Part shown: in pieces, positions 1-16,149 of the stretch
How the letters are laid out: every line of letters starts with the position of its first letter
How positions within the stretch are numbered: position 1 is the stretch's first letter
Origin: Capitella teleta
Taxonomy: Eukaryota; Annelida; Polychaeta; Capitellidae
DNA: 64,000 nucleotides
Direction: 5' to 3'
NCBI GenBank assembly: GCA_000328365.1
Contig: KB303931.1
Span: 38,495 to 102,494 of the forward strand
Notes under the pieces: generated by a model
Seen by the model: only the letters and a program-made list of their open reading frames with translations
What the model was told of the DNA's origin: nothing
Database searches by the model: none
Translations under genes and position numbers: made by a program

Positions 1-1033
1 ATTCTTTTCACCATATACACATCTTCACTCGGCGCACTCCTGCGTGAGCAGGGCGTATTCTACCATCTNTACGCCGATGACTCCCAACTTCTGCTCACAT
101 GTGACCCCCGTGATCCTGCTCCGGCCGTCGCTCGCATGGAGGCCTGTATCCGTTCCGTGCAGGCTTGGATGAGTTGCCATTCATTGAAGATGAATGGTGA
201 CAAGACTGAGATTCTTCTCATCACATCCAAGCCTATGTGCAAGGTGCTACCTGACGTGCAGCTCTGCATCGACGGCCACCAACTGCAGCCATCAACAACA
301 GCGCGGAATCTTGGAGTGACGTTCAATCGCCATGCAAGCATGGAGAGCCACATAACATATGTGTGCCGCCTGTCCTACATGCAGCTTCGCCGCCTTCGAC
401 GCATCAAGAAACTTTTACCGAGGGATGTGCTCGAGTCCCTTGTGCATGCCTTTGTCACGAGCCGTCTTGACTATTGCAATTCCCTCTACTTGGGCATACC
501 ACAAACTCAACTTGATCGCCTGCAGCGCATACAAAACAGTGCAGCGCGCTTAGTGACTGACAGTGGTGCTCGTGAGCACATAACACCCGTGCTGCAAGAT
601 CTCCACTGGCTCCCTGTAAAAGAACGTGTCATTTTTAAAGTATTGCTCATTGTTTTTAAATCCGTCCATAATCTCACTCCACAATACCTATCTGAAATGA
701 TCACTTTTCACATTCCAACACGTCACCTTCGCTCCAGCAACCAAAACTTTTTAACTGTCCCATTTACCCGCTCATCTTTTATCAAAAATTCTGCTTTTAG
801 TGTTGCTGGACCAACCATATTTAATTCTTTGCCGATCAACATCAGGCAGGCGGAAAGTGTTCCGATTTTTAAACGACTTTTAAAAACGCATTTATTTCAT
901 AATTATTTTCTTACCTGATGTTTACATGTTCCCCCCTTTTTTATTTTCGAATTGTATTAGCGTTCTGAGCATTTTTATGGAAACGACGCTTTATAAAATA
1001 AATTTTCATTTTCATTTTCATTTTCATTTTCAA
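1..1033 (+). mobile_element. LINE fragment A, CR1/L2 group, reverse transcriptase C-terminal half and 3' end
   Basis: The window opens inside a non-LTR reverse transcriptase. The catalytic YADD motif is encoded at 70-81, one codon before it containing the ambiguous base. The frame stays open to the stop at 916-918. The downstream protein carries the CR1/L2-group signatures LDYCNSLYLGIP, RIQNSAARLV and HWLPVKERV. A short AT-rich 3' UTR ends in a (TTTTCA)n tail at about 1003-1033, the normal kind of LINE 3' tail. The 5' part lies outside the window. The long open frame suggests a fairly young copy. Clade assignment is by recalled motifs. Confidence 0.85.
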
Positions 1034-1640
1034 TGTTGGACGACGGATGATGAGGATTTCAGTCTTATCCTCGTTTAATTTCAGGAAATGAGCATCCATC
1101 CAGATCTTAATGTCTGTCACAGCAGTTTTGATGGTGGCGACAGCAGATGACACGGACGAGGGTGCTTTGGGATAGAAAGCAATGTAAAGTTGTGCGTCAT
1201 CCACATAGATGTGTTGCTGCAGGTGATGTTGACTGATGATTGAACTGAGAGGATGGGTGTAGAGGGTGAAAAGGAGTGGTCCAAGAACTGAACCCTGGAG
1301 AACTCTATATTGTAACTTGTGGGGAGAGGAGAGTGAGCCACGAACCCTAATGCGCTGCAACCTGTTGCATACATATGAATAAAGAATAAAACCAGGCAAG
1401 AGCACAGTCCCTGATTCCCATGTGGTCTTGCAGGTGGTCAAGCAAAAGTCCGTGGTCGATCGTGTCAAAGGCAGCAGAAGGTCGAGTAGTGCCAGGATAG
1501 CACCGCCTTCTCCATCTACGGCCTCCAAGATGTCAGTCTGAACACGAAGGAGAGCTGTCTCAGTACTGTGGAATCTCTTGTAGGCAGACTGGAAGACTGC
1601 ATTTAAAGTTTGGCGTAGATTCAAAATGTAACATCTCAAT
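1034..1640 (-). mobile_element. LINE fragment B, CR1/L2 group, reverse transcriptase core
   Basis: The minus strand encodes a reverse transcriptase segment with AYKRFHSTETALL, LQGSVLGPLLF and YVDDAQLY, then KLNEDKTEILII. Around 1470-1490 the conserved segment that should read S-A-A-F-D-T-I-D-H appears in a neighbouring frame, so a one-base indel disrupts it. The copy is truncated at both ends. Its 3' side stops exactly at the (TTTTCA)n tail of fragment A, which runs in the opposite orientation. It is related to A but not the same copy. Confidence 0.8.
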
Positions 1641-1829
1641 CATTTGACAACATAACAAAGCCAATTTTAGTATGCAGCTTTTACATACCAAAGGCAATGT
1701 ATGGGTGAAGTTTGATAAATATTGAATATGTACAACAAAATTTATGAGAGATATACAAAAACATTATTCAGATCAGTTGGCGACAAAGATGACAAACAGG
1801 AAATGGGTTCAAAATCATTCAATGCATGG

Positions 1830-3095
1830 TTTATTACAGTATTTACAATATCAATATTATTTATTATGCAAAACTGTTGTTCTCCATGTATGTCGATTAG
1901 TCGCTTGTTGTGCGTTGAGAATGTGTACTATCTGAACCATTTAGTTGTCAAAATGGGGTAAAACAGGGCGGCGTCTTTTCGCCAGTGTTTTTCTGTATTT
2001 ATATTGAAAATTTACCGGAGTGATTAAAAAACTCAGGTATAGGATGCCATCTTGGGCGTAGGTTTGCTGGTTCCATTGGATATGCAGATGATGTGGCTCT
2101 TATGGCTCCGAGTTTTAGTGCAGCTCAGAAAATGCTGAATTTGTGTTCAAAGTTTTCAAAGGAATTTTGTGTTCAATTTAATTCTACAAAGAGCAAGGCC
2201 TTAGTGTTCAACAGACAAGTCTCCATGCGCAACTTACCTAATCTTACCCTAAATGACTCACCGATTGAGTATGTATCAAATGCGGTCCATCTTGGACACA
2301 CAATTGCCCAATAAATATACAAAATGCTCACAGGGAGCTTATTTATAAAGTGAATATCCTTTGTTCCAATTTTCATTTCGTCTATCTCGATGCCCTGAGA
2401 CTGCTGTTCAGCGCATACTGTACCAGTTTTTATGGTTGTTCTTTTGGGGATCTCTCTATTAGGTCGATCAAGTGCTTTATCGTGTGTTGGAGGAAATGCA
2501 TTCGGAGGCTTTAGCGTGTGCATCCTCGCACAAGGTCTCAGTTCCTACACCTTATAATGAATAAGCCTGATCCCCTATGTCAGCTCTCCCTGTGTTTTGG
2601 TTCTTTTTTTCAAATCGTGTCGTTTGAGCAAAAATAAAATCGTTGAAATGTGCTCGGAACTTGCACCACGTGGACACTCAAGTGTTGGGGTAAATCTGAG
2701 AGAACTGATGAATGTGATTGAGGTGGATCCTTCACAACTTGATAATTTTATTGTAAACAACACTCTCCATGTAAATATTTGTAAAGCTTGGGAAGAGCAG
2801 GCCGACCAACAGTGCCTAGCCGCCTGTCACACCATTGTGGAGTTGCTGTATATACGCAAAGGCAGCTTGGTATCTCCACTAACTTTACATGAAGTTGAGG
2901 CGTGCTGCTTAATATTTGCACCGAGTGACCTGTGTTTGTCTGTCTTTTCTGTTTTTCTCTTGTTCTTATTTTTCTTATTTTTTTCTTTTCTTCGTTTATT
3001 TATTTGTTGTTGCTGTTTTCAGTATTGTTGTATTTTTCTTTGACAAAAACTGTAACAAAGCATGTTACCAATAAATGATATAAATATAATAATAA
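1830..3095 (+). mobile_element. LINE fragment C, CR1-group, degraded reverse transcriptase to 3' tail
   Basis: In changing plus-strand frames one reads NGVKQGGVFSPVFFCIYIENLPE-like sequence from about 1947, then YADDVALMAPSF at 2084-2120, FNSTKSKALVF, and a C-terminal region with LLFSAYCTSFYG and W-R-K-C-I-R-R-L at about 2395-2510. These are RT palm motifs and the post-RT domain of a CR1-group LINE. Several stops and frame changes show it is dead. The 3' end near 3060-3095 is rich in AATAAATGAT/ATAAT and resembles the trinucleotide tails of fragments D and L. Confidence 0.75.
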
Positions 3096-4500
3096 ATGAA
3101 TAATCATCAGCATTCATGTGTTCATCAAGTTATCTATCATATAATCTGCTCGATAGCATTTAAATTGGTGGTAGAAAGCTCAGATGTATACCTTCTTCTG
3201 GTACATACATATACACTAATATAATTACATAATTCTTAATACATTATAATGTAACAAAACTAAATTAAAAATAACGTTAGTTATTTGACCATGTAGAAAT
3301 GAAGCATTCGTCTGACTCTTTTATTTCACCTGCTCTCATAAATCCTATCGTTGGATCCTCCTTCTGTTTAATTTATCAATTAAAGAAATATTAATTTCCA
3401 TGATTACAGCGATGGATTTTATTCAGCATGAAATGACTGGCCCAACATCTTTCTTGCAGGCAAATTCATTCTCTCATTGGAATTGATCTGCATGTCGAAA
3501 AGTATACAACTGTGGGAAAATGAGTTCTTATAGACATTTAACCCCAGAAATGATAATGTAATTATAACCGACAAAATCAGAGGAATGATTTGGAAAAAGT
3601 GTACATGATGCACTAACTATAGCCAGTACATGACACAGCTGTCATATCATACAGGAATAGGCATTGAGCATTAAACAATTGCAGACGCACAGGCCACAAC
3701 ATCATATTGTAGTTGATAGTGAAGCTGACCAAACACAGAGCTAAGTGATAGAGCTCTGAGGATAGCTTATCCGAGAAAACAGAAACTGGGTCTTTCACTC
3801 TATAACAGTGACTGGGTGAGTGTTTAATCGGCCAACACGATCGTTTCAACGTGATTTCTTCAGGTTAAGAGTTATTATTTTGAATATTAAATTAGATTCA
3901 CGAGTATTTTAACAATGGTTAAGAAAGCTAAAACTTATTTCATTGGCACCAGATTCAACTGCAGTCTATAGGTGGTTTTAACGCATGACTTTAATGATGG
4001 CGTTGTGAACCAATCGAATTCATAAGAAGCAAGTGAGATAAAGAAAGGGGGAAATAATGCACGAAAAGAAAGAAAAGAAAATGGAATTACGAATTACCAA
4101 CACAATAAGTAATCATTGACTCTGGGCTTATCATAAAGGTTTCGAATGAATTTGCTGGTGTTTCCTTTGGGCTATTCATTGTAATCAGCAAGGCTTCATG
4201 CTACAACCGGTCGAATGCTACCTCAAAGCCAATGAATGCATAGTTGGCGTCTTGCTGGTGTTCTTGATTTGCTCACGCAGTAAACGAAGATTGACTATCC
4301 ATTCGAATGCACAACAGCCTCCTCTGACACCTACCTGTTATCCAGCTATGCAATGTTCGGTCCTCTTGCATCGAAATAGTGCTTTTAACTATGTCTTAAT
4401 CTGTATTACGCATTTGGAAATATTTTTACTTTTAAACTGCATTCTTTAAATCAGATTAGTTTAATGGAAACAATACAACACGAATAGGTTTACAGAAAGA
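3096..4500. other. No gene recognised
   Basis: AT-rich DNA between a LINE relic and the 3' end of the C1q gene. Open frames here are short and show no domain signature, and no repeat family was recognised. A purine run (GAAAGAAAAGAAA) lies near 4060-4080. Confidence 0.5.
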
Positions 4501-4505
4501 TGTGT

Positions 4506-4511
4506 TTTATT
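4506..4511 (-). promoter_or_regulatory. Polyadenylation signal AATAAA of the C1q gene
   Basis: The minus strand reads AATAAA about 42 bases past the stop codon of the CBM14-C1q gene, the usual place for a 3'-end processing signal in a short 3' UTR. Confidence 0.6.
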
Positions 4512-4552
4512 GAAAGTAACCGGATCAAATGCAACGTTTGCCTTCAGAGACT

Positions 4553-8347
<3,795 letters not shown>

Positions 8348-8744
8348 TGTGGATGTCAGCTGCAATGAATTGTTGCCTAGTATAAAAATATCAGTTAAGT
8401 GACTTGTACCTTGAGTCACTTAACTTTTAATCAGGATATATAATTAATCACCGGACATTGCTCTAAATCCTACTCAACAGAGAATGATACTTCTTCTCAA
8501 TTATCTGAAAACGATCTCGAGCATTGACACTTCATCTGTCAATGGGGCTTGAGAGTGGGTGCGAGAGAAGAATAAGCAGATCAAGTAAATATCTGGACAT
8601 TATAGGTGCACGGTACTGTATATCAACTTTGATTAAGCCTTTTAAGATTAAAGAAAGCAAAAATTAAATGACAAATTTATTCATAACATGACATAATTAC
8701 GTCAGAGACGCAGTTGTAGTTTAAACTTTTTTTTTTTTTGTTGT

Positions 8745-9190
8745 ATTAAAATTCGTGAATAAAACACATAAATGTGAAGGAGGCAAAGCCTATAAAAATA
8801 CATTCAACAAGTACATGCAATTTTGTGTACCAAGTCAGATATGATAAAATCCATGGCAACGGCAAATAGAGGTTAAAAGACAATGGTTATTTACATCATA
8901 ATTAGAAAGCTTGCGCTGATAAAATTCACTCAGTTTTGTTTTAAAACGAAGTGAGTTATACAATTTCCGTATTTCAACCGGTAAAATATACCACAATTGA
9001 GGCAAGCGATTGAAATAGAATGCTTTAAAATGTTCGGTTCTTGTGAAATGCTTCATTAAAAATCAAAATTAAACTGTGCGGCTGATGAATACCTGGCCTG
9101 TCTCATAGGAGTTGAGTTAAGCAGAAATTCACCTGTGATTTCCATCCATTGTTGTCGTATGCCAGCTATTGTGTCTCGTCCCATCTTATT
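8745..9190 (-). mobile_element. LINE fragment E, CR1 clade, C-terminal domain and 3' UTR
   Basis: The minus strand encodes FTRTEHFKAFYFNRLPQLWY followed by LPVEIRK and the closing ICRCHGFYH, the typical CR1 C-terminal region. The same motif series (RTESFKASYFN, LWNVLP, STCRCQGFHH) occurs in fragment J at 19402-19680. The 3' UTR shares an AGGC-TTTGCCT-like motif with J. Sequence upstream at 9060-9130 continues the homology in a broken frame. Confidence 0.7.
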
Positions 9191-12100
9191 CCAGTTCAGT
9201 CAGTAACAATTAATGGATAATAATTATTATGTGAAGTACAATATTTTAACCAATCACAAGTAATATATTTAAATTATTCAAGAAAACCTCACAGTACATA
9301 CAAATAATGCGCCAAAAATAGTAAATCTAAAATCTATCTACTACACATGTATAGCATATCTACACATTTTTTAATAAGCTAAAATGAATTTTTTTTTGCA
9401 ATTATTAACTACTTGGTATGGATTGGCTAACTTATTCTGCGTTCATTTAGGCAGAAAAATTGGATAAAAAGAAAATGTTTAATGAGAAAGGAACATTAAA
9501 ATCCGAGTGAGGTGCGATCGCGAAGAGAGCTGAATCAAATGAGCCCCTGAACAAGCCTTATGCAATGTCTTCAGTTGCGGATAGCGCTTCAATGCCAACA
9601 CTTTGCATGGCTTTCATGTTATATAATACATTAGAATAGTGCAAGAGCGATGCCAATGATTCCAATGAGGCCAATCCATGGTCAAGGGCCCTGTTTGCTT
9701 CTTGAGGGAGAAACATATAAAAGCGTAGGTTAGAGTAGCTAATTCAGATGAGGCCCTGAACTAGCATCAATGAATGTCACATGTTGCATAGTTTTCCATG
9801 CATTATTTCTCTAAACCTTGCTGGGTTTTTACACTGCGACCTGTTTTGTAACACTTTCTCGGAAAAGCGCGCGCAGTGCATTGAAAAGCGTTGGAATCGT
9901 TAGCCTGGAGTATTCCACCTTGGGCCCGCTCTGTATAATATTATTTTATAGGTAAGGGAATGGAGCTGGTAAAGGAGTGGATATAAACTATGTGCCTCAA
10001 TTCATAATTACAAATTTAACCAATATTCTCGATGTTTTTGTGATCCATAATTTGCTGGATAGAGAATAAATTCACAATTTTAATTACAATAATAAACATA
10101 CGGACCCTTAACGATGTTGTTCAGCATCAATGATCCGAGAGCAAACCGAGTTTTTCGGTTTGATATAACGATGAAATTATGGCCCAATCAGCCATACATT
10201 ACCAGAAGTTAAAGATATCACCCTGCAAGGGGTTAATGGCTTAGGGTTTTTTTTTCATCATAGGTACAGTGACCTCCTTGGAGATGAGCGAGATCTCATT
10301 ATTTCGTTTGTAATCCACAGATGAGCCGCAGATACTCCTTCTTCCAAATATAGTGCAAATAACGGTGTCGTCAAGTGACAAACCCTTAACTATGTTGCAT
10401 GCATGCTTCATCGTGATAACACGCGTTCTTTATCTGTGGAATGCATCATCCGAGTCATCGCCAATAGGCGTAGCAGCGGCTGCTGCGACTGAGGCCTGAT
10501 TTCTGAGAACGAGGCCCGCTCATTCATCATAAACTGATGAACAGAAAGAGGCCCATTGTGATGTCTGGTTGCCATGTCAACGCCAGAATGCTGCCCCATT
10601 GACCCTTTATTTCAATGAAAATGTGAATCACAATCACTTGATGCGCCATCTATCCTGCTGATACAAACGATGCAGATCTCGTCTTGATATTTGGATAATT
10701 GAAGATTGAGATACGGGCGGTACTCACGATCACAGCAGTCAATTAGTGTACGACATGAAACAAAATGATGCACCTCCGGGGTGTTCATTTCAGAGTAATG
10801 TATTTAGTAATGCCTCGAAATGTAGACAATTTTACCGATGAGTGTTATTGTCTGAAGATTCATGAGGCCAAAATAATGTGTAGCTGCGGGCATCAAGCAC
10901 TTCAGATTTAGTTGGATCTTAATTACCACCCGCACTTTAGATTCCCACGGCTGAAATTGTTGACTTCTTATCGTACACAGTACGCCGTAAATAAGAAAAC
11001 TGTGGGCGATGGTTAAATGCATCACGCCGACTTATAGATTTCTACATAATATTCTGCTCTACGCTATAATTATTACGCTGAATATGATTTTTTTTTTCAA
11101 CTCATCTATTTTTTTAATGTTTTAGCATATACATGTATTACTTTTCTCGGTATATTTCGTCAAACCTTTTATTCTTTTATCTTTATTCTGTTCCTGTGTT
11201 CAATAATGAAACACAATAACCCCACTTGATCATACATGTAAGTATTATGTTCATTCTTGAACAGAGGAACATGCATCCGCTTTGTATTCTCTTGAACTAG
11301 AAAAAGTTGAAGTAAAATGTCAAACACCAGCATTTACAATGAACACCACCAATTTCATGCCCACAAGAAATAACACACATCATCTTGCTCGCAAATGCTT
11401 CGTGTAAACAGGCATCCAATTGGGACAATTAAAATATCACTCATACCTATATCGTGTTACGTAAGATTACCCCACCCCCATGAATCTAAAGACCCATCAA
11501 AAATATCAATGAATCCAAACCGAAGAAGTCTTAATGAAAAATTATACTCTATTCAGAAGTCATTCACCCAGTAAACTCCATTGCGTAACAACCAGTTGAC
11601 CGCTCCGACTGTTGGTGTGGCCGTCGTCTGCTCTTTAGACAATGCAGTACACTCATCATTGATTTCATGGTCTATATTCACGATCTAGATTCATCGGAAC
11701 TGCAGTTCGACAGTAACCGTACCCTTGCATGGGTCAATGGACGAAGAGACCCTTCAATGATTCATCACTACATGCTCTCTAAATGGAAGACCGTTTCTTT
11801 CAACTTCATCGGTGTTTTCGTTTGCCGAGAAGCCACTGGACGGAATCTCTTTATCAATTTTATCAGAACAATCTTTGCTTCAAGTAAAGCAAGATAAAGA
11901 CCGATATAATTCATGGCCCAGTGCCAAATGGGAGCCAGGCCAAAGGATGTAACTCTGCTCGGCACTCGGCTGTAAATCTGCAATGGAATCACACAAATAT
12001 GAACACAGCTGAGCGAACCAATAGACGCACTTTCTGGGAACATTGTTCGTTGGTGAAGTCAAAAGCTTTAGCAACCAAGTCTAAGGAACAACGATGATGT

Positions 12101-13165
12101 CCGATATAACGCCAAATTCGTGAAGTATTGACCCTTGTGACTGCGTTATGTAACCATGTTAACGGTGTATCTGCGTTATGATGTATAACCAATAACCATA
12201 GAGGAAATACAATTATTCTTCCTCTATGGTATAACCGGTTTAGCTACTTAAAGGTCGTTAGACCACTGAATCAAGGTGCTGGTCTCTCCGTTTCATACGT
12301 TCACGGACGAGGTCAGAAGGAATATCGCGACCACCGATATCTATAGGCGACAATGTGTAAGTGGTTATGCATACTTTTTATATGTATGTATGGCTGCCAT
12401 CAGTCGAACCCTTACCCTTGAATTCAATCCCAAAGACTTTGTGGTGCACAACAGTTTTGAGGGCATTTAACAGGTGTGTGATCGAATCCCCTACAGCATT
12501 GTTATTGATACCAAAGGCTATCTCTCCGTTACCGTCCAACGTTAGATCTTGCCATAATTAACCTGAACGCTCATTCGTACTCAAGCTGTAGGTATAATTC
12601 CCTAGAGATGAACAACTTTTAATTCAAGGCATCACATTGCAACCTTCTCCTTTCTTTGTAATTTCTTCTAATTTGGCAGAGTTTCTCAGATTTCCGGTTT
12701 GCTATCTTGGTGACCTTCAAAGAATAAATAGTGGTCCCGACGACACACGTGTGCCTGTGTGGCGGTCGGATACCGTTAGCCAAACGGGTGCAAATATACG
12801 TCTATTCCGTTTCTCTAACGGTACAGATATTAGAATAGGGTGTGGCAGAGCCAAATTTACCAAAAATTTCCAAACTTGTATACGGCACCAAAACATCTTT
12901 CTGGCGTGGAAGTTTCCATTCAGGAATTCCAGATCCCTCGTCATCAGTATTGCAGTCGGACCTTTGTAGTACTTTGACATGAGCAGGTTGATAATAATTA
13001 TATGTAAGGTTCAAATGTGAATATTCTGACCCCCGACTATTACACGTGTGCATGGGCCATTCTTGTTTGTTTAGTTGTACACGGCATATACTGTCTTGTT
13101 AGTCTGTTGGTCAGCAATACACAGTCACCGAAGACTCATGCTAATACATAACTGAAATTATGTTC
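9191..13165. other. No gene recognised (4 kb)
   Basis: AT-rich DNA with only short, featureless open frames on both strands. Two small items stand out: a perfect 12-bp inverted repeat (ACCATAGAGGAA) at 12195-12206 and 12219-12230 with a 12-base loop, and several T runs. No domain, tRNA or known repeat was seen. Confidence 0.5.
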
Positions 13166-13169
13166 CACA

Positions 13170-13250
13170 ATCGTGTCCCGAGTAAGTCTCAAACCTGGGA
13201 CTTCGACCTCCGTGGTCGGCATTAATTTAAAACCATACAGACTGTGAATC
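13170..13250 (-). mobile_element. Decayed SINE head fragment (tRNA-related)
   Basis: The plus strand reads CTCAAACCTGGGACTTCGACC and GTGGTCGGCATT, matching with substitutions the reverse complement of the tRNA-like head of the intact SINEs at 18689 and 40595. Only the head is recognisable and the rest has decayed or was lost. Confidence 0.6.
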
Positions 13251-14650
13251 CAACCGAGATACTATGTGGTGCATTGGCAAAGGTCAAACACGTACATTTG
13301 CACATGTTGGTGTATTCTTGGCCATAAGTCACCTCACAAAACTTTGTGCCCATGCGCGATATGAAAGGCTATACACGAAACATAAAATACAACAAGAACT
13401 AGTAATAGTAATGATAATGATAATGAGCTATACGCTATGATTTCACAAAGAATGCGTAAAATAAGTTAAGACTTCTTTGCTGTCAAAGAGGGCCACTCTG
13501 TTAATACGAGAGTTACTCGAAACGTTATAAACCTAACATAGAATGCGTTACTACAGGAAGTTGAAATTTGGCTTGAATATAGGTTAGCCATTGGGTAACA
13601 ATTACAAACATTTATTTAATTTCCAGAGGTCATGTGAAAACCTTGAAAGTCAATTTGTGTGAAGCATTCCTCTGTAGAAAGTGAAATATACCCGTACTTA
13701 AGTTACCTTTTAGACTCAGTTGTGGAATGTTGCACTTTCAATCTAAGGATAAGGGGTTTGATTCACCTGTGTGACCACATACCACGTACGTACGTTCAGT
13801 CTCTTAAGTCGGGACCTTCAATGGAAACCTTCTTACCAAAGAAATTGATATTCGTGATTTATGGGCATCGCTTTGAGCACATCGGTCGATATTGCGCTAT
13901 GCAAAATGAAAATTAATGTTCAATGAATGTTTATTTTATGTTTGTATGATTAGAATCTCATTATGGCTTGATTTAATATTACAGTGCATCTCTTTAATTT
14001 TATATTTGCTTTTCTTGAATCGCCATGAAACTACATTTAAAAATTACAGCACATTTCTATGTAAACTAAGCATTTTTTTATAATGGCATGCAACAATTGA
14101 ACACACTTATGGGGCAACCAACTGGAAGCAATCACACCGCTTGCTTTTCGTATTTCACAATCCACTACAAACAAACCTTAAGTTTAACCAGAAAAAAAGT
14201 ATAACAGCATTTTAGGGAAATCGTTGCTGCTTATAATATTTGTGCTATACGTATATTGAAATACAATTAATATTGTTAACGGAACTTAGTCTTTAGGAAC
14301 ATCTGGCATGACATGCTTAACGTTTTGTGTCTCTGTGGAATGCAATAATGAAATAGGCTATCAAAAGAACAGATGCACAATGATTATAGTGGATTTATTA
14401 TCCACAAATGTTTTCTCTTTCGGAAGAACATTATCAAAAATAATAATTGACGATATCAGCCTAAATAAACCATGCAGCTTCGAAGGCTGTTTAAGTTGCT
14501 CCGGTCTCTGAATAACACACTGGCGCCGCTGTTGGGTGCCCTTCTCGTCATCTCGGTCGCCAGGCAAACATAATCACACAGTGAATATACTAATTTTTTA
14601 AAATACTTTTAACAAGGTTTAGTGTTCTTCTTTTTTTTCTATGTGCCTTG
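13251..14650. other. No gene recognised
   Basis: AT-rich sequence with no open frame longer than about 85 codons and no recognised motif or repeat. Confidence 0.5.
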
Positions 14651-14654
14651 CTTA

Positions 14655-16022
14655 TGAGCGTTGGCAATCATGGCTCGTTACCGCACCCTGTCTCCCACAA
14701 TATGCAGTGTATTGGTGGGATCTTCTCTTAACCAGCGACACAAACAATCAGTGATCTTCTCACGCTGCCTCCCTCTACTTCTATTTCCTTGGATCTTTCC
14801 TGAAGTAAGCAGGTGTTCTAAGTTGTTCCTCCTCATCACGTGCCTAGAAAATGTTGTTTGGCTTTTTCTAATGCTTCGACATAGATTTCTCTCTTCGCCC
14901 GCTCTTCTTAAAACTTCAACATTTGTTATTCTCTCCATGTATGAGATCCGCATCATTCTCCTATAGAACCACATCTCTGCTGCGTCAATAATACTCGCTG
15001 TGCTATTATTCAGCGTCCAAGCCTCGCTGCCGTACTTCATTATTGGAATGACATAGCAGTTCAGTACTCTCTTCCTGGTGGTCATGGAAATTCGAGGGTT
15101 GGTCAGTATTTTGGATAGATCTGCAAATGCACTCTTCGCTTGTGCAATTCGTATTCTTACTGCCTGCGCAGATCTTCCGTCGCTGTAGATTGTGGAACCA
15201 AGATATTTAAACTTTTCAACCTGAACAAATGTGGAGTCCTTCAGCTTCAAATTGCATGTTGGTGTGTTTGCTTTTTTAGAGATGACCATGGTGACGGTTT
15301 TCTTGATGTTGAGTCCAAGCCCGACGTTTTCGCTTTCTCTGTCAACAATGTCCAATAGGTGTTGTAATAAGTCTGCTTCTGAACATGCTATCAGTACAGT
15401 GTCGTCGGCATATCTGAGGCTATTGATAATATGACCTCCAACTTTGATGTCTGGGAGTCCCTTGAGCTCTCGCATTACATATTCACAGTATAGCGTAAAG
15501 TGCGGCGACAGAATACAACCTAGACAAACTCCTCTTCGTATTTTAACAGGTGAGCCCAATTCATGTTCATGTCTCACGCACGCTGTTTGTTGTCAGTACA
15601 GGTTTTTCATTATCCTAATATCTTTTCCATCTATGTTCAAATTCTGTAATATTCTTATCAAAAGTTCCTGGTTGATCGTATCAAACGCTTTAGTGTAATC
15701 GATAAAACAAAAGTAAAGATCATTCTGCATTTCAATTGCTCTTTCTGATAATATCCTCAAGATATAGATCGCATTCCTTGTCCCTTTGCCCTTCACAAAG
15801 CCGCATTGTTCTTCCACCACCTTTTGCTTGATTGTATTTCCATTCCGCATCATGATGGTACGTAGCAGTATTTTGGTTATATGGCTCATGAGGCTAATAG
15901 TGCGATGCTGATCACATTCCGTCGCACCTGGTTTCTTCGAGAGAGCTATGAATACTGATTTCAGTAGATCTTCTAGAATGTTCCCTATATCGTATATCTT
16001 GTTCAGAATGTTAGTTGTTGCT
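14655..16022 (-). mobile_element. LINE fragment H, RTE-like, reverse transcriptase and C-terminal domain
   Basis: The minus strand encodes, from 16022 downward, EEQCGFVKGKGTRNAIYIL, CFIDYTKAFDTIN, then IRRGVCLGCILSP, LRYADDTVLIA, FKYLGSTIYSDGR, YGSEAWTLN, AAEMWFYRRMMRIS and GRQREKITDCL. This motif order fits an RTE-type non-LTR retrotransposon. One in-frame TGA at about 15591-15593 falls where the family usually has tryptophan in the L-Y-W segment. Otherwise the frame is open for about 1.2 kb. The 5' endonuclease is missing and the 5' edge lies near the gypsy fossil. Confidence 0.8.
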
Positions 16023-16149
16023 GGTTATGTGAAACACGGCAAACGAAGCTGTACTCTGAAGCATAAAAGTTGATGACCAGCATTTTCAAAACGGCAACAA
16101 TGCTTACGGATGTTACAGCGCACCTTATAAACATAAACATATGTCTTTT

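Noticed and set aside
10408-10599. 63-codon frame on the minus strand
   Set aside because: No domain, splice context or repeat in the window; length is within chance expectation.
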